NCBI RefSeq assembly: GCF_963678635.1
Contig: NC_087070.1
Coordinates: forward strand, 14,759,840 to 14,823,839
Length of the DNA: 64,000 bases
DNA from: Symsagittifera roscoffensis
Lineage: Eukaryota; Xenacoelomorpha; Acoela; Convolutidae
Reading direction: 5' to 3'
A model generated the notes under the pieces. The model worked only from the letters and a program-made list of their open reading frames with translations, had not been told where the DNA came from and searched no databases. Shown one piece after another: positions 25,873 through 38,900 of this stretch (its first letter is position 1; every line of letters begins with the position of its first letter). The position numbers were made by a program, and so were the translations under genes.

Positions 25873-26479
25873 ATCTATGCCTGCTTTTTTCTTCAGTTTT
25901 TTTTTCTGTTTTAGTCGCTTTGCAGTCTACCGGGTTGATGTTCTTGATGTTCGGTTGTGACATGGCAACTTCTGTCAGATAGGAACGGAAGGACAGCTTC
26001 AGAGTTCATAACTAGACAAAACTTAGAGCTCACAATATTATGAGACTTTCTTTAACCTCAATAAAGTTCGGTGTTCTCCTCAAAATTTTGCAACAAAACT
26101 TTTCAATTCCCCATAATATCCCAGGAAAATCTGAAAGTTTTTCAATAGAATCCTTCAAGACAGAAGATCGAGATTTAAATAATTCGATTTTAAAAAAATT
26201 GTTTTTTTTCTGTTTTAGTTGAACAAAAAAGAAAATTTCATGAGTAATCGATGGGGAAATACTAGATTGTTGCAGTTTTTTGGCAGAAGCAATAGATTTT
26301 TTTGATTTTTAAAACTTAACTGCATTGATTTGTGACTTTTGATTGTTCTAATTTAAATTGAATTATTTTACTGAATACAAATTTCCATTTTAGTCTAAGT
26401 GAGCTTAGGTTCACTGAAGATTTAGGGATGTTCTGGTTTTTTGCAGCGTTTTTTTCCAGCCCTGAATTACTAGTTGACA

Positions 26480-26890
26480 GGGCTAGTTTTCTAGAGAAGG
26501 AAAAATCAAAAATATGGGTCAAAAATTCCCTCACAGACTTTTTCAAAGGCTGTAGACAGAGAGGTCAAGTAAACTGAAACTCTAGGGCAGTATACAGGCA
26601 CACAAGTATGTTTCTTTCAATTGAGACCTCTTTTTTTAAAATCAGCAGAAATGCAAGTGAAAAAAATTGCAAAACGGAAAAAATGAAACTTCAAAAAAAC
26701 GATTGGTAAACATACAACGACATTGTAAAGTGCGGAGGGTTGTGGTAAAATTTTGTAACCCTTGAAACGACCCAGAATTAGGTCGTTAAGCCAAATAAAA
26801 AGGTCGAAATTATTTGGGTCGAGGATTTTTTTTTGTGAAACAAGAAAAAAACAAAAAAAGGAAATACGAAATCAAGAGAGTTTAAATTAC
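26480..26890 (+). repeat. Dispersed repeat R, copy 1
   Basis: Matches 27,728-28,150 in the same orientation through several blocks: CAGACTTTTTCAAAGGCTGT + AGACAGAG, CGATTGGTAAACATA, CCTTGAAACGACC and GGTCGAAATTATTTGGG. The family is not recognised and has no coding capacity. Confidence 0.75.
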
Positions 26891-27249
26891 AAATTTTAGG
26901 CGTTAATCAACTACCAAAATAAATGAGAAAGTAAAAAATTTATTTGAGATAATCACTTCTCCAGGTAATATCAAAAAATTAAGGATGATTCGTTTTCGCA
27001 GGAACAATTCTCGGAACTGGCTTTTTCAAATGAGCTTTTCATCTCAAATTTGAATTTTCAAAGTTTCTAAAACACGGTCAAAATATTTACCAAAAAAAGA
27101 CATAGGCTTTCAAACAACTCTCAAAGTTCAGAATTTTTACTTGTTTGACGGCAACAACTTTTCTTTAACAAACTGTTCATAGTCATTTATAAATGTAGGC
27201 TTTCAACAGCCTGTTGTTTCGATTATGCCTAGCATGATAGTTAGCGAGA

Positions 27250-27728
27250 AAAAACGTTCAAAACATCACAATTTGGACTTTTCCGAGGGCCATAAATGTA
27301 TGTGTCGGAAAGATTTGGGCTTTATCGTAAAAAAAATAGAGCTTCTTACAACACGGTTTTTGCATTTAATCAAAGCCTTAGATTTGGCAGGGCAGTTTTC
27401 GACATTATTCAAAAAGTTTAAAACAAACGGTCAAAAAATTTTGACTTCTCCGAAAGCCGTAACTTCTAATGTCAAAAATATTTGGGCGTAGTCGTACATT
27501 AAATGAGTTTCCAACTACCTGGTATCTGAATTTAACCCAAAACCTCAGTTACGTCAGGGTAGTTTTCGAGAGTATTCAAAAAGTTTTAAAAGGTCAAAAA
27601 ATCAAGTTTGCCAATTCCGAGGACAAAATCGTTTTGTAAACAAAAAGGTGTAACCGTTTATGCAGGGCAGTTCTTCAAAATCATTCTATTCGTTCAAACC
27701 ATTAACTCAGGTTTAAGAGGGATAGTTT
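27250..27728 (+). repeat. Degenerate tandem repeat of about 160-170 bp
   Basis: Similar phrases recur at about 27,258, 27,430 and 27,592, each reading GTCAAAA...TTT...TCCGAGG or TCCGAAAGCC followed about 100 bp later by CAGGGCAGTTTTCGA-like sequence. A fourth copy merges into repeat R at 27,750, so repeat R may be the edge of this array. Confidence 0.55.
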
Positions 27729-28150
27729 TCGCAAAAACGACAAAATCCAAAATATGGTTCAAAATCTCCCCGACAGACTTTTTCGAAGGCTGTAGACAGA
27801 GGGGTCGAGTAGGAGACTCTACGGGAGTAGACAAGCACACAGAAAAAAGGCGGTTTTTCAAGTTACATTCCTTGTTTAAAAATCAGTTGAAATTTTTAAG
27901 AGAAACCCTAACCTTCTAAGTGAAAAAAATTTTCCAAAAGAAAAAAAAAACGAAATTTCAACGAACCGATTGGTAAACATATAATCAAGTTATACATTGC
28001 GGAGACATTGCTAAAATTGTGTATTCCTTGAAACAACCAAGAATTAGTTCATTAAGCAGATAAAAAAAAATAGGTCGAAATACTTTGGGCCGAGGAATTT
28101 TTTTAGTGAAACGAAAAAAAAACAAAGGAATTACGAAATTAAGGAAAGCT
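27728..28150 (+). repeat. Dispersed repeat R, copy 2
   Basis: Second copy of the repeat at 26,480-26,890, sharing GACTTTTTCGAAGGCTGTAG, CCGATTGGTAAACATATAA and CCTTGAAACAACCAAGAATT, with scattered indels. The 103-codon frame at 27,608-27,919 lies in repeat sequence and is not a gene. Confidence 0.75.
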
Positions 28151-29745
28151 AAATTAAAATTATAGGCTTAAATCAAAGACTAAAAGCAATCTAAAAAAAA
28201 CGATTCAAATATGTGACAGCTAAGCAGACAACTAATTCGCCGTTAATTGATTAAAAACAGAATATTTCCCGTTTGAAGTCTTGTCAGCCTCGAACCTTGG
28301 GCAATTGCCGTCACAGGCTTATACGATACCTCCAGGCTAAATTGGCGGGGAACGCTAAGAAATTTGAAGAGATTCTGAAAAGAGGTACCACTAAAGATTA
28401 ATGCTTCCAGACGTGTCCAGTGAACGAAGTTTTTGATGGGGGAAAAAGTCTAGTACCCGATTGCAGAACCTTTCTTATCGCAAAGATAATAAATATGATT
28501 ATGAACATATCAAGATTATTTAATCACAACTAATAGCTATTTTCGACACGTGGACGCTATCAAGTTTGCGGAACCAAATAACGATCACGAACACTCTTAA
28601 TTAGCTCCTCCCTTAAGCTAACTTTTGCAGCCAACGCCTAAATGACCTTTTCATTGTTTGCTCTTCTATTTGTAAAAGAAACAAACATGTTAAGTCTACT
28701 ATAATTGAGGAAGAGATGGCTTCAACCTTTCTCTCCTCCTATGATTAATACAGGTAACTGATGGATATAACTAACTCACTTCGGCTAAAAACTAATTGAT
28801 ATTTGTGGTAAATTATTGAAATATTCAGTAAATAATTAGTTTGATTAAAACATTTAAGGCAAATCACAGCTAGCTAATTAAGCAATGGTACGAAAACTAC
28901 TGTAAATATTAGTATCAAACCAACAATTTACAATCCAAAACAAAAGGCCAGCTTTTATAATGAAGACTGTACAAATTAATTTTACAAAAACAATCTTTAA
29001 AATAAATAATGAAATAATCTTTATATTGTCGAGCAAAAAACAACGCTTTCTAAAGATGGATGCTCTGGGTCTCAGAACACCATTAGTCAAAATACATTCA
29101 ACAAATTATAGCTCTAACACAATGATTTTTTATTGATGAGAACTTGATGTAGTTTGTTTTATAAAGTTTATAGAAGGGATCGTGAAGAATGCTGAAATAA
29201 GATACTACATTGATAGTTTCATTTTAATAAACTGTCGCTTTATTAAGTAAAATTTGCTAGATTTTATTATTTAATCACAATGTTTCGCGATAATCGATAT
29301 TAACTAGTTTTGCAGCGGAAAATGACAACCAACTGGTCTATATCTAATTCAAACTGTTTTCATAAATATTTGATGCAATAATAATTTACACTTTACAGCT
29401 TTTTTCCAAGTCATGATTGCACAACAAAAATAAATGTCCACAAAAACACTGACCACAAAACAGTGGCCCTCAATTGCACTGGTTGTGGTCAAAATCAACC
29501 ATCTACTTACTGCACAAAATCTAGATTAAACTTAAACACAAAACAGTTACATCAGCAGGAAAATTGTCCAATAAACTGCTCCGTAAAATGAGTTTGGGTA
29601 GTTTGATAAACAAATTGACAACTGCTGAACGAAAATCAATATTTTTTTGCGCGATGTTTTGCCAAACTAATGGCAAATTCTGATTAATTGTCAAAAATAC
29701 ACATGAGAGGAACTGTTATAATTGATCACCATTTAATCAGTTTTG

Positions 29746-29979
29746 TCAGCTATCGCCCGAGTTACTTGGCCCTGCTGACGTTGAACTGCTTCCAGGCTGT
29801 TGTTGCTCGGCTTGGGCAATTTCTTCTTCCAGGGTCACTGGGACCTCCCGCTGTTGTTCCGCGGCAGCAACCGAAGACGCAGTCTCGTTGAAGAGTTCGT
29901 CGAGTGCATCTCTAACATCTGGCCAGAGCTTGCGAGGAATCTGAATGGTTTGGCGCTTGTAGTTGGCAGACGGATTTTT
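29746..29979 (-). CDS. PURA-like: Pur-alpha last exon; end of PUR repeat III and acidic/Gln-rich tail
   Basis: The acceptor GTTGCGCTTTAG is followed by [20 protein letters not shown] and VRDALDEL, the closing helix of repeat III, then a tail rich in Glu, Gln and Ser ending in TGA at 29,748-29,746. Acidic, Gln-rich C-terminal tails are a feature of Pur-alpha proteins. The plus-strand frames here are shadows. Confidence 0.9.
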   Translation of the reverse strand, partial: KNPSANYKRQTIQIPRKLWPDVRDALDELFNETASSVAAAEQQREVPVTLEEEIAQAEQQQPGSSSTSAGPSNSGDS

Positions 29980-32900
29980 CTAAAGCGCAACAACCACTGT
30001 CATAGTATCTGCAAATTTGTAACATTAAATACGAGAGTAATTTAAACTCCATTTTGGGTACTAGATAGGGTCATCTTGTAATTCGCATGTAATATAATGA
30101 GGATATTATTATATTACAAGCGAATTATCAAAAGACCATATCTATTAGTTATACCGGAGTATTAAAAATGACAAATAGGGAGCTTTAAATTTACAATGAA
30201 AAAATAAAGAAAGGTAGCCGGTTGCTGTGCAAATGACACAGAATATTCCGACCATAAATCATGAAAAAATAGAAAACAGTCCGCCAAATAAGTGTCTCGC
30301 GTGATTCGTCAAACTAGTGGGTGGCGTGATTCGAGAACTATACAATCGCGTCAAAAATTTGTGAATTATGCATGATCGACAATATTTTTCTTCATATAAT
30401 GAATAAGAAACGAAAAAAAATCCAACTTTTTAAACAAAAAATTCAATTAATATATTTTTCTGCCAAATAAGCGCTGAATGAATAATCCAAAACGAGTTTT
30501 CTTTATAATAAAATTAAGCTTAATATCCTGAAAGTCCAAAAAAAATTTCCATATAACGAGCGTTATTCGATTGCGTTGCGTTACTCACTCGATATTAGAC
30601 TAAATCTAAAAACTTCAGGCCAGTTTTTCTCAACACTGGGATAATTTGCTGTTTTTAAAATTTAGTTCGAATCACGACTGAAAGGGATTTATAACGGAAT
30701 ATCACTCGACTCATTTCAATGACTATATGTCACTGCCGATTTTGTGCAGGAAACAAAAATTAAAAACACGAATACAAAATTCCTCCCCATTTTTCAAATG
30801 ATCGGAACAAAACAAATAAAATATTGATAAAATAAAAACTTGCGCGTCTTTCAGCTCCGCAATATAAGAACATAGTGAGCAGACATCGAAAAAAAAAACT
30901 TACGCAATCCACGCAAATAACGTTTTTGATTGGTTGGATTCCACTGCAGAAATTACTAATGCACTTTTGATCACATTCTAGCCTAAGACTGACAAAATTG
31001 CAATTCACACGATCAACATTTATACAAGCATTCGAGAATTCAAGACAAATATTGAAAATTCACCAAATGCATCTTTACTGGTGCTTGTAAAACAGAGATG
31101 AAAGCAGAGCTCGCGCTTTTTCCGATGCAACCACTATGCCACTGATGGACATCAGAAAAAATAGAAAAAAACTGCTCCATATATCATAATTTTCCAAAAC
31201 TTACTTTTCCATAATTTTCCAACTTTTGAAGTTAGTCACTATTCAATCTATGACGCAATATGAGTCAATTCACATCAGGCTCATTCGATAAATTTGGCAA
31301 AAGAATCATTGCAGAAAAAAATCGGATATAGGGGCATATTCGGACATTGCTAGCTTTCATAATGAGGAAAAGAAAAAGCACAAACAAATTTAAGAAAATT
31401 CCGGAAATATTCTTGGTATTCATGTATCTGCACTATAAGTAATCTTGTTGTTATTGCAATTTAATTATTTAGACTTATAATTAAAAACCAGAACCTCTCC
31501 CGTCAGAAAGCGGGAAGGATAAACAGGCGTGTTTGGTTCTCTGGAATAGTATTTTGAATTCACTAACTGATATTTCGGATAGTTTGATGTAGAATCCCTT
31601 GTTGGAGTGGCCCACGTCCATGAACAGCAGCCGACTGTCATACGAGAACTTCTTCGACTGTGGCAACGACTCCTCCACTGATCATAAATCATCACAAGCA
31701 ACAATATTAAACAGCAGCAAGTGCAGCCAGGTGATATATTACAATAGGTGGCAGCAGGGGCGGATCTAGAATTTTTTCGAGGGGAGGGGGGGGGGGGGCG
31801 GATTTTCACTTTTTTGTCACACTATAAAGACCCCATTTCAGGGTTGCAAAAACACGTTTCGAGTTTAAAAAAATGTTTTAAATGAAAAAAATGAAATTGT
31901 ATGCACTCTGTGCGCCGTACTTTTCCCAGTTGAGTTCTCTTTTCATTTCAATTTCAGTAGGATCAACTCCAAAAAAGTCAGATATAAAAAAACGCAGCAA
32001 ATCAAGAATCCAAAACAGAAGAATTTTACCGTTTCTTGGCACTTTCGAGCCATTCGCGTCTTTCGATACCTCGTTCACAAAATCCATCGAGGAGATTTTT
32101 CCACGAATACAGTTCAGTTAGTCAAAGCACACAAGAAAATCTGCCAATCAGGGAAAGTTGTTTTAAATAATAAATTATTCAGTGTTTTAAACACTGTTAA
32201 ACGTGTTTTAAACATTGCAAACCTGCATCATTTTGACCAAACTTTCTGCGCCGCAGACAAATTTTTGAATAAATAGGCCAAAAAGGCGTTTTTAAACAAT
32301 TTTTGCAAAATTTTGTAGAAAAAATCGCGTTTTTTCGGCGCGCGCTCCCCACTCAAAATTAGTATATAATGGCGCCTTTAGAAGAATTTTAGAATCAGTC
32401 AGCCAAAATGGATATTTCAAAATAGTACAAAGGGGAGACCCTTTGGGCCGGCAGGGGGTCGAATCCATGGGACGGGAGGTGGGCGTCTGTCTCCCTACCT
32501 AAATCCGCTACTGCCCTCTCGCGTGGTTTTTTAATCTAAAATTTTTGCGTATATTGTAGCGAGACATCTCTTGATAAATTGGTTATCCTCGCGTCAACTT
32601 TGTAGATTTCCGTTTTTATGATAAGTTTCGAACAGTATTTATACTTTATTTCGAAAACCAAACTTTTTGAAAAAAAAATTGTAAAATTTGACAAAAATTT
32701 ATTCTCGCAGAAGTAATGTTATTATAAAAACAATCTTAGTAGCATGTACAATTGATTGATAATGAAATGACTATGTTATGCATAATGGTCCATAAATTTA
32801 ATACATGCTTTATACTCAAATAGTTCTCAAAATTACCACCTATTTGAACATTTCACCCGCAGCCAGTTGGAAAAGTGTCAACAAACTCAAGAAGAGCAAA

Positions 32901-35900
32901 AAAACTATTAACCTTCAAAACATGTATTATGATCGCCAGTTTTGTTTAATACAATTAACCCAGATTGAAAAAACTGGAACAATAAGTACAATTGATTGAT
33001 CCAGTTTTTGGATGCCATTCCAACAACCATTCATTTCGAAATTTTCCAACAAATCATTCGTTTTCCTACAAACCATTATTCATTCCGAAATTTTGTTAAG
33101 AATTATTCGTTTAGATGGACAAGTAAATTTCGGTTCACTTCAAGTCTGTTTTCTGCTTTGAATAATTCACAGAAAATTAAACATATATCCTAGTCCTTGC
33201 TAGCTTCCAAACGGCTGCTATATATGTTATTGAGTTCAATGGATGGCGTGAAGACAGATTAGATTAGGTTATCTACCTTCTTCTATGTAGAACTCGTCCA
33301 CGAGTAGTTTGAGTTTGTCCCTGAGTTCGACTATGCCTTGAGCCGGCACCACCACCGTCTGCTTGCCCTGTCTGCCTCCACTCTGGTTCGCACACGACAA
33401 CTACATGCCAAAAAAAAACAAACAAACCGTTCATTTTGTTTTTTAGATATAATCGATACAAACACTTTCTTGTTATTTTTCCGACCACCCCTTAAGATAC
33501 CACCTCTAGTTGCTATTGCCCAGTGTAAAACAAGGTGTCGAGAAAAATTGTCTGATATTTTTTTGCTATTCAGATTAATTACCGCTAGAAAAAGTCACTC
33601 CAGAGATCGAGTAAATTCTATGTTTGCTACTACTAAGCTTAAATTGATCACTCCTAATTGAACCAATCAATTTCGAAAGAGAAAAAATATAATTTAAAAA
33701 ATCCCGATTTTTTTTATTTCAAATTTCTTAAAAATTATAATTAGAAAGTGTTTGTATCAATTTTGCTCCAAACATTCTGCGATACTTGCATAGAATCGTA
33801 TACTCTTCTTTTCTTAAGATTAAGATCATTTATCCACAGGGGAAAGGACCAATACAAGAGCTGTAGAGCTCATCACGGCGAACCGCTGTTGTGCCCCTGT
33901 TTAAGAACTACATGCATTTTTTTTGGTTATTTTTCTGGGCTGAGTAATGCTGCTTCACCCTCAAGCAACGAGCACGGATCATGGTGGGCCTCGAACATCC
34001 GACCTTTCGATTGAGAGGCTGAGACGTAACCACTTCACCACCGCTCCCATTTAAATTCTTGTCATCAAATAGCACACCTGACCTTAGTTGCTTACGGACT
34101 CTGCGGCCAGGGGTGTTCAAAATTACATTGTAATTAAATTAATTGCAATTAATGGCAATTAAATTAATTGATTGCTGAACGTTCCCAATTACACTTAAGT
34201 GATTGTCTTGCCAATTAATTGGTGTTTTTATATTGGAATGTAATTTCAGTTGGCTCGTATAACCGCTGCGCACCACCTGCTTCCAAACATAGCAGAGTAA
34301 GTTTTCTCATCATTTTGACATCTTGTTTTTCAGACAAACCGCATGCTTGTGAAAGATGCTTGTGAAAGATGAAAAACTTTGAACAGGCAATACACCAAAA
34401 ATTGCCTGTTCAAAGTTTTTCACGAAAATTGACGCAGACGCAGGTTTGTGGAACTGCAGATGCGGTAAGATATTGGTCTAGGAAAAGAACACTGGCTGGA
34501 CGATCTTATTAAATCACATTAAAAAAGCACCAGCAGGACCTGCCACAAGCAGAGCGCACACCAAATGTTCTTGATAGTTTTGCAGTTGCTCAAGCTGGAC
34601 AAAGTCCAAGAAAAGGCAGAAACATATTCGGATGGATAAGAATCATCTGTGATGTATGCGACCTTTCAATTTTGTAGAAGACCCGACTATTCGAGAATAC
34701 ATATAACTGGGTAATATCTCAGAGAAAACGCTGAGTAAGTTAATGGAGAAAATTACGAAAGAAGTCGAAAAGAAGATACGTTATGTTCTTCCAGACAAAG
34801 TGCGCTGGTTATTGATGGGTGGTCAAAATCATCAGTTCACTTTCTCGGAGTGTTTGCAAAGTTCCCGGATCAAACTAAACCGGGTGATTAGGAAATGTTG
34901 TCGCTTTCATAGGCGATAATGTGACCGTCAACAAGGCCTTGGCAAACACTTCTAACCTACCACTTATCGGTTGCGCATCGCATAGATTTAATCTTGCGGT
35001 CAAGGAGTACATCAAGTCAAAAATGCAGATACTTGATAAGGCGAATAACCTGATGGCAAAAGTCACTCAAACTTGCGGGAAAATTAAGGGGACCACTCAA
35101 CTGAAACCAGTGCGGAAAAATGAGACTCGATGGACCAGCATGTTTGCGATGATTGAACGGTACATGAAGCTTCGTCATATTTTGTCAAAACCCGAATTTT
35201 CTGCTGATAAAGCAATTATGAACCTTATATCAACAGCCCGCGAAAATGTTGAAATCAGTTCAGAAACTTCTACAACGTGAAGATTCATTTGTTGAACATT
35301 ACGGTGACACCATGAAAAAATAATTGGCGACATGCTAGTATTTTTCATTCTCCGATGCTTGAAAGAGCAATTGTTTAGATCCGAGATGCCGCGTCTGACT
35401 TAGCCTTGGATGTGGTCTGCAATGTCCAACCTCGTCTTCTGACAATTTTGTACTCCTAATATTATCAAGAAACGACAAATGGTTTCTGGTTTCATGCAAT
35501 GAAGAATTCTTTTTTGCTACCGCGAACTTTTTGCTACCGACGTGTAACATCATTGAACGTTTGTTTAGCAGTGCAACGTTTGCTTTTGATGATCACGGTC
35601 AAGCGCTTTTGTTTTGGGACGAAAAGGTTGTGCCTGAGCTCTGCTGAACTGATTTTGTAACTTGTCAATTAATTGATTGTTTCTTTTGCAATATCAAATT
35701 AACTGATTGTTTTGAAATAATTGACTTTTTGTGTTGCAATCACTTTTGCCCCCCCCCCCCTGTCTATGGCTGAATCATCAACGTTTAGATTTATATAATC
35801 CATAGATCCGCTGGTGATTGATCTGATACTGCAACGGATAGTGTGAGCCAAACAAACAGGCTTCTTTACTATACCCACTTTCAACTTGTACAATGAAATT

Positions 35901-38900
35901 GTTTTCATAAATTTCAAATTTTCACTTTTGCTCCTCGCAACTAAACCTACTAAATGTATCATACGATTGAATTCTAAGTCTGACAGACAGTTCAGGCAGT
36001 ACAATAGACATTCTAGGTTCTCACCTTGAGAAAAACGCCCTTGTCGTTCTGGGCTAGATCCATGTGATATATGCGATTGAAGGAGAGCCTCTTGAATGAC
36101 TCACTCTTCAGAGGCCTACTTCCCCCTCCTCCTCCTCCCCCAAGAGTGGATAATGGGGGGAGCTGGGGCAGGTGTTGGGAAGACGAAGAGAGGGACAAGG
36201 AAGCGAAGTCTGAGCGGAGAGGGGCGACGTCTCCTCCTGATTGGTCGGAAGCAGTAGCACCGCTCACATTAAGAGGTTGGGGACCTCAAAATAAACAGAT
36301 ATTATACAAAGTAACTCAAGCAGAAAACCTTTCGATGAAAAGGAATTTAGTCAAATTTATAATTAAATCTATAAGTTTATTATATTGAAAAATTAATGAA
36401 GAGTGCTACAAACATCACCAAATCGCAATATCTAATTTAGAGTAGAAAGAACAAATCAATTGAAAATTACTGACAAATCAAAGCATCGTACATGTTCAAA
36501 ATACAATCAATTCAATCCAGGGGCGGATCTAGGATTTTCTCGAGGGGGGGGGGGCGGATTTTCGAAAAATTTTCCAAAATTTTGACGACCTTTTTTTTTT
36601 AGGTCGACCAAATTGATTTTTCGAGCTCTCCCAAAGCACTGTTTTGCGCCTAATTTGGCAAAATTGTCTGCGCCGCAGGCAAATTTTTGAAAAAACAGTC
36701 AAAAAAGCCGTTTTTGGGCACTTTTTGAAAAATTTTGACAAAAAAATTGCGTTTTTTTTGGCGCGCGCTCCCCCTCAAAGTTAGTATATATTGGCGCCAG
36801 AGGCGCCTTTAGAAAAATTTTAGGGTCGGTCCGCCAAAAATGGATTTCTGAAAAAGTATCAAAGGGGGGACCCTTTGGGTCGGCAGGGGGTCGAATCCCT
36901 GAGGGGGGGGGGGGGGGGGCGTCCGCCCCCCCCCCCTAAATCCGCCCCTGATTCAATCTCTAAATTAGTGGGAAAAGTTTTTCAACCAATCAGACCCAAT
37001 ATTTAGCGAAGAGAGTGATAGAACAGTGATAATGAGCTCAAGGACATTTTAAGCTCTTTGAATTCCATGAATGTTTTATGATGAACACTTTTTTGATACG
37101 ACTAAAGAAGTTGGGTAAATCGATTCTACAAATATTTTTTTATTGACCTAGAAAAATTTAAAATTAAAATCTGCTTTTGTTAAGCAATATTTTCCCCGCC
37201 ATTTCAACTTTTATGTTTGGAAAGTGCAAGAATCCTCCCATATGGCAAATGAATTTGAAGTCAACTTGATAAGAAATCAAAAGGCAACCTACCAAAACCA
37301 AAAATGATCGTGCGCAAATTTTTAGCGTGAAAAGGAAGGTTAAAACGTCTGATAGGTGTCTTCACTGCGTTCACGTAAAAACAGTGTACCTTTAGACAGG
37401 CTTACAAAACTCCTAAGCATTATTGTTCCGACCATTGAAAGTGGGAAGCAAATTTGCATGCGGGTTTACTTCAAGCGTTTTCCATAAAAGCAGGTGCCAC
37501 AAATTATCATCAGAACTATTGGATTGATAGATACATCATAATAAAGCTTTTTCAGTCACGAGTCGATCGACGCAAAAATGATATATTCAACTAATTCCTG
37601 TATTGTGAAAAAAAAACGATTTAAAAACGTTACTTTATAGTATTATTTAGAGCTAGTCAAAGAAGTGAGTAAAGCGACGGGGAGCGGGTAAAGCTTTTCC
37701 AGAACCACGAAAAGCAAAAACTCTAAATACTTGAATCTTAAAAAAGATAAGAAAATGATTTGCAACGCAGCTTCTGCAACACCAATGTTTATGGTAGTGT
37801 TCAGGAATATAGATTGACAGTAAAAAAAACTGTTTCATAACTTCAAAAAACTTCTAAGTATACCAAGAGTAGACACGATACTGCCATGCCCTTTTGATTT
37901 CTAGATGCTTGCTGTTCAAACTCGAACAATGCAATAAAATCATGTGAAAAAGCGTTTTTTCAAAATTCAAATTGAAGGTCGACTCAAAGCTTTACTTTGA
38001 CTAAAACGAGAATGAACAGGTTAATTAAAATTTCTCATAACTCAATCACCATTAAATCAAAACATCGAAAACATTTTTATGTCATAAGTAAAAATCGCTC
38101 TCTGGCAACTGAGCCGACAAACATTGGAAGAAGACAAAAGATTTTGTGATTGACAACTTTTTGCAGGAAAATTATTCAGTAAAAAACAGATCAGGACAGG
38201 ATTCGAACCGTAGATCATATTAGATCCAGGTATGAACGTTAATTCCAGGCTAAACGTGCAGCAGCGGCCCAGTAATTAAATAGATTATGAGCCATGCTAT
38301 CAACTGATTCTGTTAGAACTAGAAAAAAGTTGTTTACCAAAAGACCATTATCCAATTTGATAAAAACTCTACAATCAAACTATGGCCAAAACTTTCTGAG
38401 CTACTTGCACAGCAACCTGCACTTCATATTGTTCCGACCATTGAAAATGGGGAAGAAATTTGTATTCGGGTGTGTTTAAGTTTTTTTTTGCTTTTTTTTT
38501 TCACGCAAAATCAGGTTCCACAAAAAATCATCGAGCTGGGTTGAGGGATATAACATATAAAAGCCCTTTCAGCTGTAATTCGAACGACATTAAAAAAAAT
38601 TGAAACTTTTTTCACAGTGTCGAGAAAACCCGGTTTAAAATTTTTGGTCGAGTTAATGAGGTGACTGTATATGCTTACAATAGCTTATTTAGGCTTAACT
38701 TCAGCCGTGGAAGCTGTTTTATTCAGGTAAAGGTCGTTTCTGAAATTTTTTTAGCGCTGAAGTTTTTAAGCGTAGTGTCTGAATTTCGAGCTAATAAGGT
38801 GACCGTATATGCTTACAATAGCTTATTTAGGCTTAATTTCAGCCGTGAAAACTTAGTTTTATTCAAGTAAAGGTAGTTTCTGAAGTTTTTTTAGCGTAGT

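Larger units (their letters stand above)
25345..29745. other. Gene-free interval downstream of the Pur-alpha gene
   Basis: No convincing coding region. The interval holds a TG/CG simple repeat, two copies of a dispersed repeat (26.5 and 27.7 kb) and degenerate repeats between them. From 28.15 to 29.70 kb I see only A+T-rich sequence. Candidate minus-strand AATAAA signals for the Pur-alpha transcript lie at 29,268-29,263 and 29,244-29,239, about 480 bp past its stop codon; they are not verified. Confidence 0.6.

Noticed and set aside
25616-25960. 114-codon cysteine-rich frame that looks like a secreted peptide
   Set aside because: It is a translation of the TG/CG simple repeat; the Cys/Val/Arg pattern follows from GTGTGT and CGCGCG.
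36071-36388. Plus-strand 105-codon frame with a proline run
   Set aside because: It is the shadow of the polyglycine-encoding Pur-alpha exon on the minus strand.
38190-38275. Functional tRNA gene on the minus strand
   Set aside because: Only a box B is good; the T-stem is unpaired and no box A, anticodon arm or acceptor stem can be drawn.
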